DNA of 49,580 nucleotides from Microcoleus vaginatus WJT46-NPBG5 (GCA_019359355.1 JAHHHM010000035.1:1-49580); one strand, 5' to 3'; counted from the first letter of the stretch, positions 9,462-20,157 are shown. Notes: generated by a model from the letters alone, not told the origin. Program-made: numbers and translations.

Positions 9462-12400
9462 ATGACTATTACATTACCAGGCTACCAACTCAACCAAACC
9501 ATTCATAGCGGATTTAAAACGATTATTTATAGCGGGAAAAGAGAGCTAGCCAACACATCAGTGATTGTTAAAACGCTTAAAGCTGAGTATCCCACAATTG
9601 ACGAGATTACCCGCTTAAGACATGAGTATAAAATTTTGGAGAATCTAGAGATTGAAGGAGTTGTAAAATCTCTCGCATTAGAAAACTCTCAACATGGCTT
9701 AGCGCTGATCTTAGAACATTTTGCCGGCCAGTCTCTCAAAGATTATTTAACAGAGCAAAATTACCTAAAAAGTAGCGATTTTTTAATCGTTGCGATTCAA
9801 TTAGTGCAAATTCTAGGAGACTTGCACAAAAATAAAATTATTCATAAAGATATCAAGCCCCACAATATCCTGATTAACTCCCAAACATTTCAGGTTAAAA
9901 TCATCGACTTTAGCATCGCTTCTCGCCTAGAAAGAGAAAACCAAACCCTCAGCAATCCCAACTTGTTAGAAGGCACCCTCGCCTATATGTCGCCGGAGCA
10001 AACCGGCAGAATGAATCGATCAATAGACTATCGCACTGATTTTTACTCCTTGGGTGTCACGTTTTATGAAATGCTAACAGGTCAACTGCCTTTTTCTGCA
10101 ACTGACCCTTTAGAATTCGTTCACTGCCATATTGCAAAAATGCCGGTGCCGCCTCAGCAGCTAAATTCAGAAATTCCAGAGGCAATTTCATCGATTGTGA
10201 TGAAGTTATTAGCGAAAATGGCTGAAGATCGGTATCAAAGTACAGAAGGGTTAAAATTTGACCTAGAAACTTGTTTGATGAAGCTGCAAACGACCGGCAC
10301 AATTTCTGGTTTTATTCTGGGTAGTGCAGATCGAGCCGGCCAATTAAATATCCCACAAAAACTCTATGGCAGAGAAGCTGAAGTTGCGCGGCTATTAGAA
10401 ACATTTGATCGCGTTGCCGGTGGCGCAACCGAGCTAATGCTTGTTTCCGGTTATTCTGGGATTGGCAAAACCGTTTTAGTCAATGAAGTTCATAAACCCA
10501 TTGTGCGGCAGCGGGGATATTTTATTGCCGGCAAATTTGACCAATTTAAGCGAAATATCCCTTTTGCCTCTCTGATTCAAGCTTTCCAATCCTTAATTCT
10601 GCAACTGTTAACCGAAAGCGAAGCAGAAATTCAAAACTGGAAAGAAAAACTCTTATTCTCTTTAGGGAGTAACGGGCAAGTCATTATCGATGTTATCCCC
10701 GAAATCGAACTTATAACCGGCAAACAACCCCCCGTACCCGAACTAGGGGCAACTGAATCTCAAAACCGCTTTAGCCGCGTATTTAAACAATTTATTGGCG
10801 TATTTACAACCGAGGAACATCCACTCGTTGTCTTCTTAGATGACTTGCAGTGGGCCGATTCAGCCTCCCTGAAATTAATTGAATTGCTGATAACCGATAG
10901 CGATAGCAAATATTTGTTGTTAATTGGCGCATATCGAGATAACGAAGTTTTTCCAACTCATCCAACCATTCAAACAATTGACAAGATTTGTCAAATGGGT
11001 GCAACCGTCAATAATATTGGACTCGGCCCATTAGAACTTGTTCATGTCGAACAATTAATCGTCGAGACTTTAAATGAATCTGTCCAGTCAAAGCAGCTAG
11101 CAGAACTGCTTTTTAACAAAACCCAAGGAAATCCTTTTTTCTTAACACAAATACTCAAAACCCTGGCTCAAGAAGACCTGTTAACTTATGACTTGTATTC
11201 GGCAGCTTGGCAGTGGAATCTCAAGCAAATTCAAGCTCTTGGCATCACCGATTATAACGTCGTTGAATTAATTGCCCGCAATATTCGTAAACTGTCAGCA
11301 GAAACACAGAAAGTGTTAAAACTGGCCTCATGTATTGGCAACACGTTTAACTTAGAAGTTTTGAGCGTTGTCCGGGAAGAATCTTCCTTAGCGACAGCCG
11401 CACAATTGTGGCCGGCACTTCAGGCCGGTTTGATTTTACCTTTAACGAATGACTACAAAATTCCCCTCGTATTTAGCCAGGAAGAATCAGGCGGCATTAC
11501 TTTAACGGATGTCAAGGTAGACTATAAGTTTTTACATGACCGAGTGCAGCAAGCAGCTTACTCTTTGATTCCTGATAAAGAGAAGAAAGCAACCCATCTA
11601 AAAATTGGTCAATTACTGCTGCAAAATACTACGCCAGAAGAGCGAAAAGAGAATATTTTTGCTTTAGTGAATCAACTGAATTATGGGACTGATTTACTCA
11701 CATCTGAATTAGAAAAATATGAGCTGGCGTTTCTCAATCTGATAGCTGGACAGAAAGCCAAAGCAGCAACTGCCTATGAATCCGCTGTTAAATATTTGAA
11801 TGTGGGTTTAGGACTTCTTGCCGAAAATTGCTGGGAGAGTCAGTATGAACTGGCATTTACCCTCCACTTGGAAGCCGCAGAAGCTGAATACTTAAACACT
11901 AACTTTGAGCGGCTGAAACAGTTATCTGATATTCTCTTGAATCGAGCAAAAACACTCCTTGAAAAAGCCAAGGTGTATGAGCTTAAAATTCAGTTTGATT
12001 TCGCTCACAACCGAATGCAATCAGTCATAGATACCGGAATTGAGGTTCTAGAAATGCTTGGGGGGCACATGGAAAAAGAACCCCCGCAAGGACTAATTCT
12101 TGACGATTTAGCTGACCTGCCGGCCATGACGGATCTCGATAAACTTGCGGCCATGCACATATTAATGAGCATTGTAGTAGCAGCTTATGTTGGAAATGCT
12201 GCGATGCTGCCGCCGATTCTTTATACGATGATCTCTTTGTCGATCAAGTATGGGAATTCACCTGAATCCGCTTATGCCTATGTTTTTTATGGCTGTCTCT
12301 TGTGTGGGGCAACGGGAGACATAGAGTCGGGATATCGATTTGGCAACCTAGCAATTGCTTTGTTGGATAAATTTGATGCTAACCTACTCAAACCTAAAGT

Positions 12401-15400
12401 TCATTTAATGTTTAACTGTCTTGTCAGGCACTGGAAAGAGCCAGCAAGAGCAAGCCTAAAACCTTATATTGATACCATTCAAAACGCTTTAGATATGGGA
12501 GATGTCCAATTTGCTTGTCATAATGCGACAAATTACTTCTATTTCGTATTCTTTAGCGGGGAGGAACTCGAAAAAGTAGAGCAAGAGCATAATAAATATA
12601 TGCCGATGATCCTTAAATTCAAGATCGAACATGATTTTTATTTTACTAAGATTTATCAGCAGCTAGTTAAGAATATGCTCGGAAAAGCCCCTGATAAACT
12701 TCGTTTAATTGGCGAAAGTTTTAATGAAGAAGAAATGCTGCCAGTAATCAGGGAATCTAATAATCAGAATTTGCTGTTTGTTTACTATGCGGCTAAAACG
12801 GTTCTTCTCTATTCATTTAAAGATTACGTCGGCACAGTTTCTAATGCTCTTTCCGCATCAGAATATGCTGGAGCAGGGGTAGGATTGCTCCAGATTGCTC
12901 TCTACAATTTTTATCATTCTCTAGCCCTCCTAGCACTGTATCCAGCAGCCCAAGCAAAGGAGAAAGAACAATACCTGAATCAAGTGGTAGCGAATCAAGA
13001 AAAAATGAAGACTTGGGCATTTCATGCGCCGTCGAATTTTCAGCATAAGTATGACTTGGTAGAAGCCGAGAAAGCGCGGGTTTTGGGACTGCGAGAAGAA
13101 GCAATGGATTATTACGAGCGGGCAATTCAAGCAGCTAAAGAGCAGAAATATATCCAAGAAGAAGCGTTAGGCAATGAACTGGCAGCAGAGTTTCAGCTAT
13201 CTCTGGGTAGAGAGAAGATTGCTAAAACTTACATGACAGATGCTTACTATGGCTATATTCGCTGGGGTGCGAAGGCTAAAGTTGAGGATTTGGAGGCACG
13301 ATACCCGCAATTAATTATGCGCTCGCTCGTCACAGAAACGCCCCTTGATCACACGGCAACGATTACCTCTTTAACCACCGGCAGTCAAACCGAGTTGCTC
13401 GATTTAGCAACGTTGATGAAAGCGTCGCAAGCGATTGCCGGGGAAATTGTTTTGTCTAACTTGCTTGACAAGTTAATGAAAATTTTGATAGAAAATGCCG
13501 GCGCAGAAACCGGCTCACTTATTTTCTCAAAAAACGGACAATTTTTCCTAGAAGCAGAGGGGACAAAAGATGAGGTGCGAGTGTTGGAATCAGTGCCGGT
13601 TTCAACCAGCCAGCAACTCCCTATGTCGGTACTTAATTACGTCGCCAGAACTCAGAAAGAACTTGTATTCAACGATGCAAGCCGAGAAGAAATCTTTAAC
13701 ACCGACCCGTACATTACCCAGCATAAACCAAAGTCTGTTCTCTGTGCGCCTATCCTCTATCAAGGTCAACTCACCGCTCTGCTTTATCTAGAAAACAATT
13801 TAACTTCAGGCGCTTTTACTCCCAAGCGATTGGAAGTCTTGCGGATATTATCAGGACAAGCGGCAGTTGCCCTAGAAAACGCCCAACTTTATCACAACTT
13901 AGAAGCCAAAGTAGAAGAACGAACCCAAGAGTTAAATGAAAAAAATATCCACTTGCAAAAAGCAGAAGAAGCCGCCAAATCTGCCAGCCGCGCCAAGAGC
14001 GAATTCTTAGCAAATATGAGCCATGAACTGCGAACGCCCCTCAATGGAATTTTGGGGTACGCTCAAATCCTCAAACGAGACAGGAATTTAAGCAATTCGC
14101 ACAAAGATTCAGTCAATATTATTTATCAATGCGGCGATCACCTTTTAAATGTGATTAACGACATTTTAGACCTTTCTAAAATCGAAGCGCGGAAAATGGA
14201 AATCAACGCAAGTGAATTTCGTTTTCCTGAATTTTTAGAAGGAATTACCGAGATCTGCCATATTCGGGCAGCTCAAAAAGGAATCTCGCTGATTTACGAA
14301 CCCCTAACTCAACTTCCTAGTGGTGTCCGGGCCGATGAAAAACGGTTGCGACAAGTTTTAATTAACTTACTGGGCAATGCTGTTAAGTTTACCGAATCAG
14401 GCGGTGTTGTCTTCAAGGTAGGAATCGTCCCAACTGAAGAATCAAGCAATTCCTCAATTTCTAATTTACCCTCTCAAATCGTTAAAATTCGCTTCCAAGT
14501 AGAAGACACCGGCGTTGGCATGACGGCTGAACAATTAAAAGAAATATTTATGCCCTTTCACCAGGTGGGTGAACACAATCGTAAGGCAGAAGGAACCGGA
14601 TTAGGACTAGCCATTAGCCGGCAATTAGTTGAGATGATGGGCGGCGAAATTAAGGTCAACAGTATCCCAGGAAAAGGCAGCACTTTCTTTTTCGATCTAG
14701 ATTTACCGGCCGTGTCAGAATTGCAAAATCGCTTTAAATTGAATGAGCGAACAATTATTGGTTTCAAAGGCCCTAATCGAAAAATTCTCGTCGTCGATGA
14801 TAAGTTGGAAAATCGCTCAATTTTGGTTGGGTTGCTACAGCCTTTAGGATTTGAAGTTGCTGAAGCGGCAAACGGTCAAGAATGTCTAGAAAAAACAGCT
14901 CAATTTAAACCCAATTTAATTTTGATAGACTTGGTGATGCCGGTGCTGGACGGCTTTGAAGCCACCAGGCGCATTCGCAAGTCTCCCGCATTCTCCGGGG
15001 TTGTGGTGATTGCCTCCTCAGCCAGCGTTTTTGATTTTGAGCAGCAAAAAAGTTGGGATGCCGGCTGCGATGACTTTCTCCCTAAGCCGGTGCGAACCGA
15101 AGAACTTTTAGAAAAATTACGCACTCACTTGAAGCTGGAATGGGTTTACGAAGAAACTCCCAATGACAAAGTTAAAAAAACAGAAAAAACTCAGGAGTTA
15201 GTCCTCAATACTCCAGACTCAATAGTAGCTCCGCCGGCAGAAGAAATCGCGGTTTTCTGGGACTTGGCAATGATGGGCGACCTTAAAGGAATTCAGGAGG
15301 AAGCAGCCAAACTCGAGGAGTTCGATACTCAATACATCCCGTTTGCCACAGAACTGAAGCAGTTCGCGAAAGGCTTCAAGGTTAAACAAATTCGAGAATT

Positions 15401-15431
15401 TCTAAAGAAATATAGAGGGAGCGACAAATGA
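9462..15431 (+). CDS. Second giant HstK-type hybrid kinase, paralogue of the 2599-8721 gene
   Basis: A 1,989-residue paralogue with the same domain order: Ser/Thr kinase (K37, HKD 128-130, DFS 149-151), AAA ATPase (Walker A from 330, Walker B LDD 459-461), helical region, GAF, coiled coil, HisKA (H1521), HATPase, receiver (D1823) and the same helical tail. The first 700 or so residues align without gaps to the first copy. The helical region (roughly 790-1280) is much more diverged, with a deletion after IEVLEMLGG. The coiled coil after GAF is about 14 residues shorter (TLAAVNATL is absent). Its TGA overlaps the ATG of the next kinase gene by four bases (ATGA), so the two are translationally coupled. 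The receiver is most simply an intramolecular phosphate acceptor, by analogy with other hybrid kinases. Confidence 0.92.
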   Translation: MTITLPGYQLNQTIHSGFKTIIYSGKRELANTSVIVKTLKAEYPTIDEITRLRHEYKILENLEIEGVVKSLALENSQHGLALILEHFAGQSLKDYLTEQNYLKSSDFLIVAIQLVQILGDLHKNKIIHKDIKPHNILINSQTFQVKIIDFSIASRLERENQTLSNPNLLEGTLAYMSPEQTGRMNRSIDYRTDFYSLGVTFYEMLTGQLPFSATDPLEFVHCHIAKMPVPPQQLNSEIPEAISSIVMKLLAKMAEDRYQSTEGLKFDLETCLMKLQTTGTISGFILGSADRAGQLNIPQKLYGREAEVARLLETFDRVAGGATELMLVSGYSGIGKTVLVNEVHKPIVRQRGYFIAGKFDQFKRNIPFASLIQAFQSLILQLLTESEAEIQNWKEKLLFSLGSNGQVIIDVIPEIELITGKQPPVPELGATESQNRFSRVFKQFIGVFTTEEHPLVVFLDDLQWADSASLKLIELLITDSDSKYLLLIGAYRDNEVFPTHPTIQTIDKICQMGATVNNIGLGPLELVHVEQLIVETLNESVQSKQLAELLFNKTQGNPFFLTQILKTLAQEDLLTYDLYSAAWQWNLKQIQALGITDYNVVELIARNIRKLSAETQKVLKLASCIGNTFNLEVLSVVREESSLATAAQLWPALQAGLILPLTNDYKIPLVFSQEESGGITLTDVKVDYKFLHDRVQQAAYSLIPDKEKKATHLKIGQLLLQNTTPEERKENIFALVNQLNYGTDLLTSELEKYELAFLNLIAGQKAKAATAYESAVKYLNVGLGLLAENCWESQYELAFTLHLEAAEAEYLNTNFERLKQLSDILLNRAKTLLEKAKVYELKIQFDFAHNRMQSVIDTGIEVLEMLGGHMEKEPPQGLILDDLADLPAMTDLDKLAAMHILMSIVVAAYVGNAAMLPPILYTMISLSIKYGNSPESAYAYVFYGCLLCGATGDIESGYRFGNLAIALLDKFDANLLKPKVHLMFNCLVRHWKEPARASLKPYIDTIQNALDMGDVQFACHNATNYFYFVFFSGEELEKVEQEHNKYMPMILKFKIEHDFYFTKIYQQLVKNMLGKAPDKLRLIGESFNEEEMLPVIRESNNQNLLFVYYAAKTVLLYSFKDYVGTVSNALSASEYAGAGVGLLQIALYNFYHSLALLALYPAAQAKEKEQYLNQVVANQEKMKTWAFHAPSNFQHKYDLVEAEKARVLGLREEAMDYYERAIQAAKEQKYIQEEALGNELAAEFQLSLGREKIAKTYMTDAYYGYIRWGAKAKVEDLEARYPQLIMRSLVTETPLDHTATITSLTTGSQTELLDLATLMKASQAIAGEIVLSNLLDKLMKILIENAGAETGSLIFSKNGQFFLEAEGTKDEVRVLESVPVSTSQQLPMSVLNYVARTQKELVFNDASREEIFNTDPYITQHKPKSVLCAPILYQGQLTALLYLENNLTSGAFTPKRLEVLRILSGQAAVALENAQLYHNLEAKVEERTQELNEKNIHLQKAEEAAKSASRAKSEFLANMSHELRTPLNGILGYAQILKRDRNLSNSHKDSVNIIYQCGDHLLNVINDILDLSKIEARKMEINASEFRFPEFLEGITEICHIRAAQKGISLIYEPLTQLPSGVRADEKRLRQVLINLLGNAVKFTESGGVVFKVGIVPTEESSNSSISNLPSQIVKIRFQVEDTGVGMTAEQLKEIFMPFHQVGEHNRKAEGTGLGLAISRQLVEMMGGEIKVNSIPGKGSTFFFDLDLPAVSELQNRFKLNERTIIGFKGPNRKILVVDDKLENRSILVGLLQPLGFEVAEAANGQECLEKTAQFKPNLILIDLVMPVLDGFEATRRIRKSPAFSGVVVIASSASVFDFEQQKSWDAGCDDFLPKPVRTEELLEKLRTHLKLEWVYEETPNDKVKKTEKTQELVLNTPDSIVAPPAEEIAVFWDLAMMGDLKGIQEEAAKLEEFDTQYIPFATELKQFAKGFKVKQIREFLKKYRGSDK

Positions 15432-16993
15432 GTGTTAAAAATACTGATAAAGGCATTATTTTAATCGTCGATGACACTCCCACCAATTTAGGAGTTTTGT
15501 TTGATTTCTTAAGTAACTCCGGCTTCAAAGTTTTTGTGGCACAGGATGGTGAAAATGCACTTGAGCAGGTGGCATACGCACCCCCCGATCTGATTTTACT
15601 GGATGTGCTGATGCCGGGAATTGATGGGTTTGAAACCTGTCGCCGGCTCAAAGCAAATGAATCATTCAAAGATATTCCCGTAATTTTTATGACGGCGCTT
15701 TCTGACTCTGTCGATAAAGTGAGAGGCTTAACAATTGGGGCAGTTGATTACATCACTAAGCCCTTTCAACACGAAGAAGTTTTAGCTCGTGTCAATATCC
15801 ACATGAGCATTCACAACTTAACTAAAAAACTCCAAGAACAAAATTTGCAATTGCAACATGAGATAAAAGAGCGAGCTGTTGCACAAATGGCTCTCTTAGA
15901 ACTGACGGCGGATTTAGAAAACCGGGTAGAGGAAAGAATGGTTGAACTTTCTCAATCTAATCAGCACCTCCGGCAATCCAACGATCTGCTGAAACAGGAA
16001 ATCCAAGAGCGCCTGAGTGCGGAGATGGCATTGCAGCAATCCGAAACACAACTGCGAACTCAAACTAAATGGTTAGAACAAGCATTTTCAGAATTGAAAC
16101 AAACTCAAAGCAAACTAATTCAAGGGGAAAAAATGTCTTCTTTGGGTCAGTTGGTTGCTGGGGTTGCTCATGAAATTAACAATCCGGTCAACTTTATCTA
16201 TGGAAATCTTTCCTACGCTCATACTTATACTCAAAATTTACTAAAAATATTGAATCTTTATCAGTTAAAGTTTCCGAATCCAGGACCGGAGATTGAAGAA
16301 GAAATTGAAGCGAGTGACCTAGAATTTTTAGTAGAAGACTTGCCTAAACTCTTGGGTTCGATGAAAGTTGGGGCAGATCGCATCCGCGAAATTATCCAAT
16401 CGCTGCGGATCTTTTCGCGCCTCGATGAAGCACAAATGAAGTCGGTGGATATTCATGAAGGCATTGACAGTACCCTGCTAATTTTGCAAAACCGGCTCAA
16501 AGCTAGAGCAGACCGGCCCGCGATAGAAGTGATCAAAGAATATGGCGATTTGCCTCAATTAGAGTGCTATGCCGGCCAGATGAATCAGGTATTTATGAAC
16601 CTCTTAGCCAATGCAATTGATGCCTTAGAAGATTACAACCGGCAGCGCTCAGCCGCCGACATCAAAGCCCATCCTAATAAGATTTGGATTCGCACTGAAG
16701 CGAGTGACAATGACAAAGTGATTATCCGCATTGCAGATAATGGACCCGGCATGAGCGAGGATGTCCAAAGCCACCTCTTTGAACCATTTTTTACGACAAA
16801 ACCTATCGGTAAAGGCACCGGCATTGGTTTATCGATTAGCCACCAAATTGTAGTGGAAAAACACGTCGGTGAATTGAAGTGTATTTCGACTCCTGATCGC
16901 GGGACAGAGTTTGTGGTTGAACTTCCCATTCGGCAGCAATATCAAAAACAAAGCTGCGTTCAGCCGGCTGAATCTCATGCCAAGGTGGTATAG
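15428..16993 (+). CDS. Hybrid response regulator-histidine kinase (REC, coiled coil, HisKA, HATPase)
   Basis: A 521-residue cytoplasmic two-component protein. An N-terminal receiver has the acidic pair in ILIVDDTP, phospho-acceptor D59 in ILLDVLMP, and the KPF lysine. A long coiled coil (about 130-220) leads to HisKA with H248 in GVAHEINNPVNF. The HATPase domain has NLLANAIDAL (N-box), DNGPGM and GTGIGLSI. No output DNA-binding domain is present. The four-base ATGA overlap with the upstream giant kinase places both in one operon, so a phosphorelay from the kinase (or its receiver) to this receiver is plausible, but that is inference. The arrangement resembles REC-HK proteins that commonly sit after cyanobacterial HstK genes. 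Confidence 0.92.
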   Translation: MSVKNTDKGIILIVDDTPTNLGVLFDFLSNSGFKVFVAQDGENALEQVAYAPPDLILLDVLMPGIDGFETCRRLKANESFKDIPVIFMTALSDSVDKVRGLTIGAVDYITKPFQHEEVLARVNIHMSIHNLTKKLQEQNLQLQHEIKERAVAQMALLELTADLENRVEERMVELSQSNQHLRQSNDLLKQEIQERLSAEMALQQSETQLRTQTKWLEQAFSELKQTQSKLIQGEKMSSLGQLVAGVAHEINNPVNFIYGNLSYAHTYTQNLLKILNLYQLKFPNPGPEIEEEIEASDLEFLVEDLPKLLGSMKVGADRIREIIQSLRIFSRLDEAQMKSVDIHEGIDSTLLILQNRLKARADRPAIEVIKEYGDLPQLECYAGQMNQVFMNLLANAIDALEDYNRQRSAADIKAHPNKIWIRTEASDNDKVIIRIADNGPGMSEDVQSHLFEPFFTTKPIGKGTGIGLSISHQIVVEKHVGELKCISTPDRGTEFVVELPIRQQYQKQSCVQPAESHAKVV

Positions 16994-17087
16994 CGTTAGA
17001 TATACGGAAATCTAGGTGGGGATTCCTCCCTCCTGTGGGCGGTGGTTTTTCTATGATGGTGTTAGACATTGAGCGAACCTGCCTGTC

Positions 17088-18992
17088 ATGCCATCCACCA
17101 AAACGCTGCCGCTTGTTAAAGATCCAGACCGCTTGGAAAGCCGGCTCAAGGAGATTCCGGGGGAACCAGGGGTTTATTTGATGCGAGATTCGAGTGATCG
17201 CATCCTCTACATCGGTAAATCTAAGAAATTGCGCTCTCGCGTTCGTTCCTATTTTCGTGACCGGCAGAACCTCAGCGAACGCATCGCCATGATGGTGCAG
17301 CAGGTCGCGGAAATTGAATTTATTGTCACCGATACAGAAGCAGAGGCTCTGGCACTAGAAGCAAATCTTGTCAAGCAACATTTGCCCTACTTTAACGTGT
17401 TGCTGAAAGATGACAAGAAATACCCGTATTTGTGCATTACTTGGTCAGAAGATTACCCGCGCATTTTCATTACCCGTAAGCGCAGAGCGAGTCAAGCAAA
17501 AGACCGCTACTATGGGCCTTACGTTGATGTGCGCCTGTTGCGGAACACCTTGCATATCGTTAAGCGAATTTTCCCCCTGCGGCAGCGACCTCAGCCGCTG
17601 TTTAAAGACCGGCCTTGTTTAAACTACGATTTGGGACGCTGTCCGGGTGTCTGTCAGATGCTCATTTCCCCAGAAGACTATCGCAAAATCGTGCAGAAAG
17701 TGGCGATGGTGTTCCAAGGAAGAACGCAAGAACTTGCAGATATTTTAAAAGCGCAGATGGAACAAGCCGCAGAACAGCTTAACTTTGAGCAGGCGGCGCG
17801 AATTCGAGATCAAATTGCCGGTTTAAGAGCGCTGAATGCCGATCAAAAGGTTTCTTTGCCGGATGATACCGTGTCGCGGGATGCGATTGCTCTAGCCTCT
17901 GACGCGCAACACGCCTGCGTTCAGCTTTTCCAAATTCGTGCCGGCCAATTAGTGGGACGCTTGGGATTTGTCGCCGAAGTTCCCACTCCCCCAGTTCCCC
18001 TCTCTCCCACTCCCCAAATCGAATCGGGAGCGATTTTACAGCGCGTGTTAGAGGAACATTATCAAACTGTAGAGCCGGTGGAAATTCCGGCTGAGATTTT
18101 GGTGCAGCATGAGTTGCCAGAAGGGGAAATGCTGGCCGATTGGTTAAGTGAACGCAAGGGTCGTAAAGTGACCATTCTTGCCCCACAGCGGCAACTGAAG
18201 GCAGAATTAATTGAGATGGTGGAGCGAAACGCTCAGCATGAATTGGCGAGGATGCAAAAGTTGGGGGATCGTAATTCCCAAGCCATGCAAGATTTAGCTG
18301 AAATTGTCGATTTGGCAGATTTACCGCACCGCATAGAAGGTTACGATATTTCTCACATTCAAGGCTCAAATGCGGTGGCGTCCCAGGTGGTGTTTATTGA
18401 TGGGTTGCCGGCAAAACAGCACTACCGGCACTATAAAATCAAGAATCCTGACGTAAAGGCCGGCCATTCCGATGACTTTGCCAGCCTTGCGGAGGTAATC
18501 GGGCGTCGTTTTCGCAAGTATGCCGAAGATCCGAAATTGCAGCGAGCCGGTAATGCCGATTGGCCAGATTTGGTGATGATTGACGGCGGCAAAGGTCAAC
18601 TTTCGTCAGTGGTTGCGGTGTTGCAGGAGATGAATTTACTCGAAGAGTTACGAGTGGTGAGTTTAGCAAAGCAGCGAGAGGAAATTTTCTTACCCGGTGA
18701 GTCGCAGCCACTGCAAACAGAGGCAGAACAGCCAGGAGTGCAATTGTTGCGCCGGCTGCGGGATGAAGCGCACCGCTTTGCCGTCACTTTCCACCGGCAG
18801 CAGAGAAGCGATACATTAAAGCGATCTCGCTTAGATGAAATTGCCGGTTTAGGATTTGAGCGGCAAAAGCAACTGCTGGCGCATTTTCGCTCAATTGACT
18901 ATATCCGTGCAGCCACAGCCGCACAGTTAGCTGAAGCACCTGGAATTGGGCCGCGTTTAGCTCAGCAAATTTACGATTATTTCCATCCCTGA
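17088..18992 (+). CDS. uvrC: UvrABC excinuclease subunit C
   Basis: UvrC makes the dual incisions around bulky DNA lesions after UvrAB damage recognition. Visible parts, in order: GIY-YIG nuclease (PGVYLMRD then ILYIGKS, residues about 26-45); the Cys-containing segment around [14 protein letters not shown]; a UVR motif ([13 protein letters not shown]); the RNase H-like C-terminal nuclease ([19 protein letters not shown]); and helix-hairpin-helix motifs at the end ([28 protein letters not shown]). The 634-aa length is normal. A Pro-rich stretch ([11 protein letters not shown], near residues 300-312) is encoded by a CCCACTCCCC-type repeat and looks like an in-frame insertion in the linker. The gene is monocistronic here; uvrA is 19 kb away on the opposite strand. 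Confidence 0.97.
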   Translation: MPSTKTLPLVKDPDRLESRLKEIPGEPGVYLMRDSSDRILYIGKSKKLRSRVRSYFRDRQNLSERIAMMVQQVAEIEFIVTDTEAEALALEANLVKQHLPYFNVLLKDDKKYPYLCITWSEDYPRIFITRKRRASQAKDRYYGPYVDVRLLRNTLHIVKRIFPLRQRPQPLFKDRPCLNYDLGRCPGVCQMLISPEDYRKIVQKVAMVFQGRTQELADILKAQMEQAAEQLNFEQAARIRDQIAGLRALNADQKVSLPDDTVSRDAIALASDAQHACVQLFQIRAGQLVGRLGFVAEVPTPPVPLSPTPQIESGAILQRVLEEHYQTVEPVEIPAEILVQHELPEGEMLADWLSERKGRKVTILAPQRQLKAELIEMVERNAQHELARMQKLGDRNSQAMQDLAEIVDLADLPHRIEGYDISHIQGSNAVASQVVFIDGLPAKQHYRHYKIKNPDVKAGHSDDFASLAEVIGRRFRKYAEDPKLQRAGNADWPDLVMIDGGKGQLSSVVAVLQEMNLLEELRVVSLAKQREEIFLPGESQPLQTEAEQPGVQLLRRLRDEAHRFAVTFHRQQRSDTLKRSRLDEIAGLGFERQKQLLAHFRSIDYIRAATAAQLAEAPGIGPRLAQQIYDYFHP

Positions 18993-19263
18993 AACGCAAA
19001 CGTAAAGTGATTTAACCAATGAATAATTCCTCGCGAGTATTTTCCTGCAGCGCGGACTTATTTTAATTGTTATCTGTTTAGAAAGTTTTTCACTTATCTA
19101 GGCAAGTTATCCAGTTTTGCAGCGAATGTCTTTCTTTATTTTGCACCTCAACCCTCCTCGAATACGGCTGGCAGCGAAAAGGTAATATTTTTTTACTTCA
19201 TGGCCACCTTCGCATTAATATTCTAAACAGTGCAATTTTGGTGTTTGGAGTCGTTAAAAACCA

Positions 19264-20157
19264 GTGTTAGATTTTTTTGATGTTACGAAAAGTAAGCCAG
19301 TAAGCAATAGCCAAAGCCCTCACCCTCGGTTTGATGGTTGGTCATTAGATGAGCGAGATCCTGAAGTGATTAAGTTTTTCCTGCCGGTGTGGGAATGGCT
19401 TTATGATCACTATTTTCAGGTGAAAACTGATGGCTGGCATCATCTGCCGGCAAAGGGGAAAATGCTGGTTGTGGGTTCTCACAATGGAGGCATCATTGTG
19501 CCCGATATGTTTATGTTTATGTATGACTGGTTTCGCAGATTTGGGCCAGAACGTTTAGCCTACGGGCTGATGCACCCAACTGTTTGGAAAGTTTCACCAG
19601 AAATTGCTCGATTAGCGGTGAATTGCGGGGCAGTTATTGCTCATCCTAAAATGGCAATGGGTGCGCTGCAGCGAGATGCAGCCGTCCTTGTTTATCCAGG
19701 TGGTGCTGAAGATGCTTTTCGCCCTCATAGTCTGCGGCATCAAATTCATTTTGCGGGGCGTAAGGGCTTTATTAAGCTAGCATTGCGGGAAGAAGTACCA
19801 ATTGTACCGATTATCTCCACCGGCGCTCACGATTCTTTAATTATTTTGGCAGATTTTTATCAGCAAATACGGCAACTTCATGAATGGGGAATGCCTTGGT
19901 TACTAGGCATTGATCCGGTGGTGTTTCCGATTTATTTAGGATTGCCTTGGGGGTTGGGAATAGGACCCTTGCCGCACATTCCCCTGCCGTTGCCCATTCA
20001 CACTCGCGTCTGTGCACCTATTGTATTTGATCGCTACGGGCGTGGGGCTGCCGGCAACCGTGATTATGTGGATGAGTGTTATGAAAAAGTCCGCAGCAAA
20101 ATGCAGCAAGAACTCGACTGTTTAGTTCAAGAATCTAACAGGGAGCAACAAAATTAG
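19264..20157 (+). CDS. Lysophospholipid acyltransferase family protein, MGAT/DGAT2-like
   Basis: A predicted glycerolipid acyltransferase of 297 aa using a GTG start. The family block 1 is seen as VVGSHNGGIIVPD (the His-containing acyl-transfer site, in the HxGG style of bacterial MGAT-like members rather than classical NHxxxxD). The substrate block is VYPGGAEDAFRPH followed by GRKGFIKLALREEVPIVPI, which strongly matches the DGAT2/MGAT-like subgroup. The acyl donor and acceptor cannot be read from the sequence. A Leu/Pro-rich hydrophobic stretch (about residues 225-250) may contact the membrane. A weak GGAG lies about 12 bases upstream. The next gene is convergent. Confidence 0.85.
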   Translation: MLDFFDVTKSKPVSNSQSPHPRFDGWSLDERDPEVIKFFLPVWEWLYDHYFQVKTDGWHHLPAKGKMLVVGSHNGGIIVPDMFMFMYDWFRRFGPERLAYGLMHPTVWKVSPEIARLAVNCGAVIAHPKMAMGALQRDAAVLVYPGGAEDAFRPHSLRHQIHFAGRKGFIKLALREEVPIVPIISTGAHDSLIILADFYQQIRQLHEWGMPWLLGIDPVVFPIYLGLPWGLGIGPLPHIPLPLPIHTRVCAPIVFDRYGRGAAGNRDYVDECYEKVRSKMQQELDCLVQESNREQQN

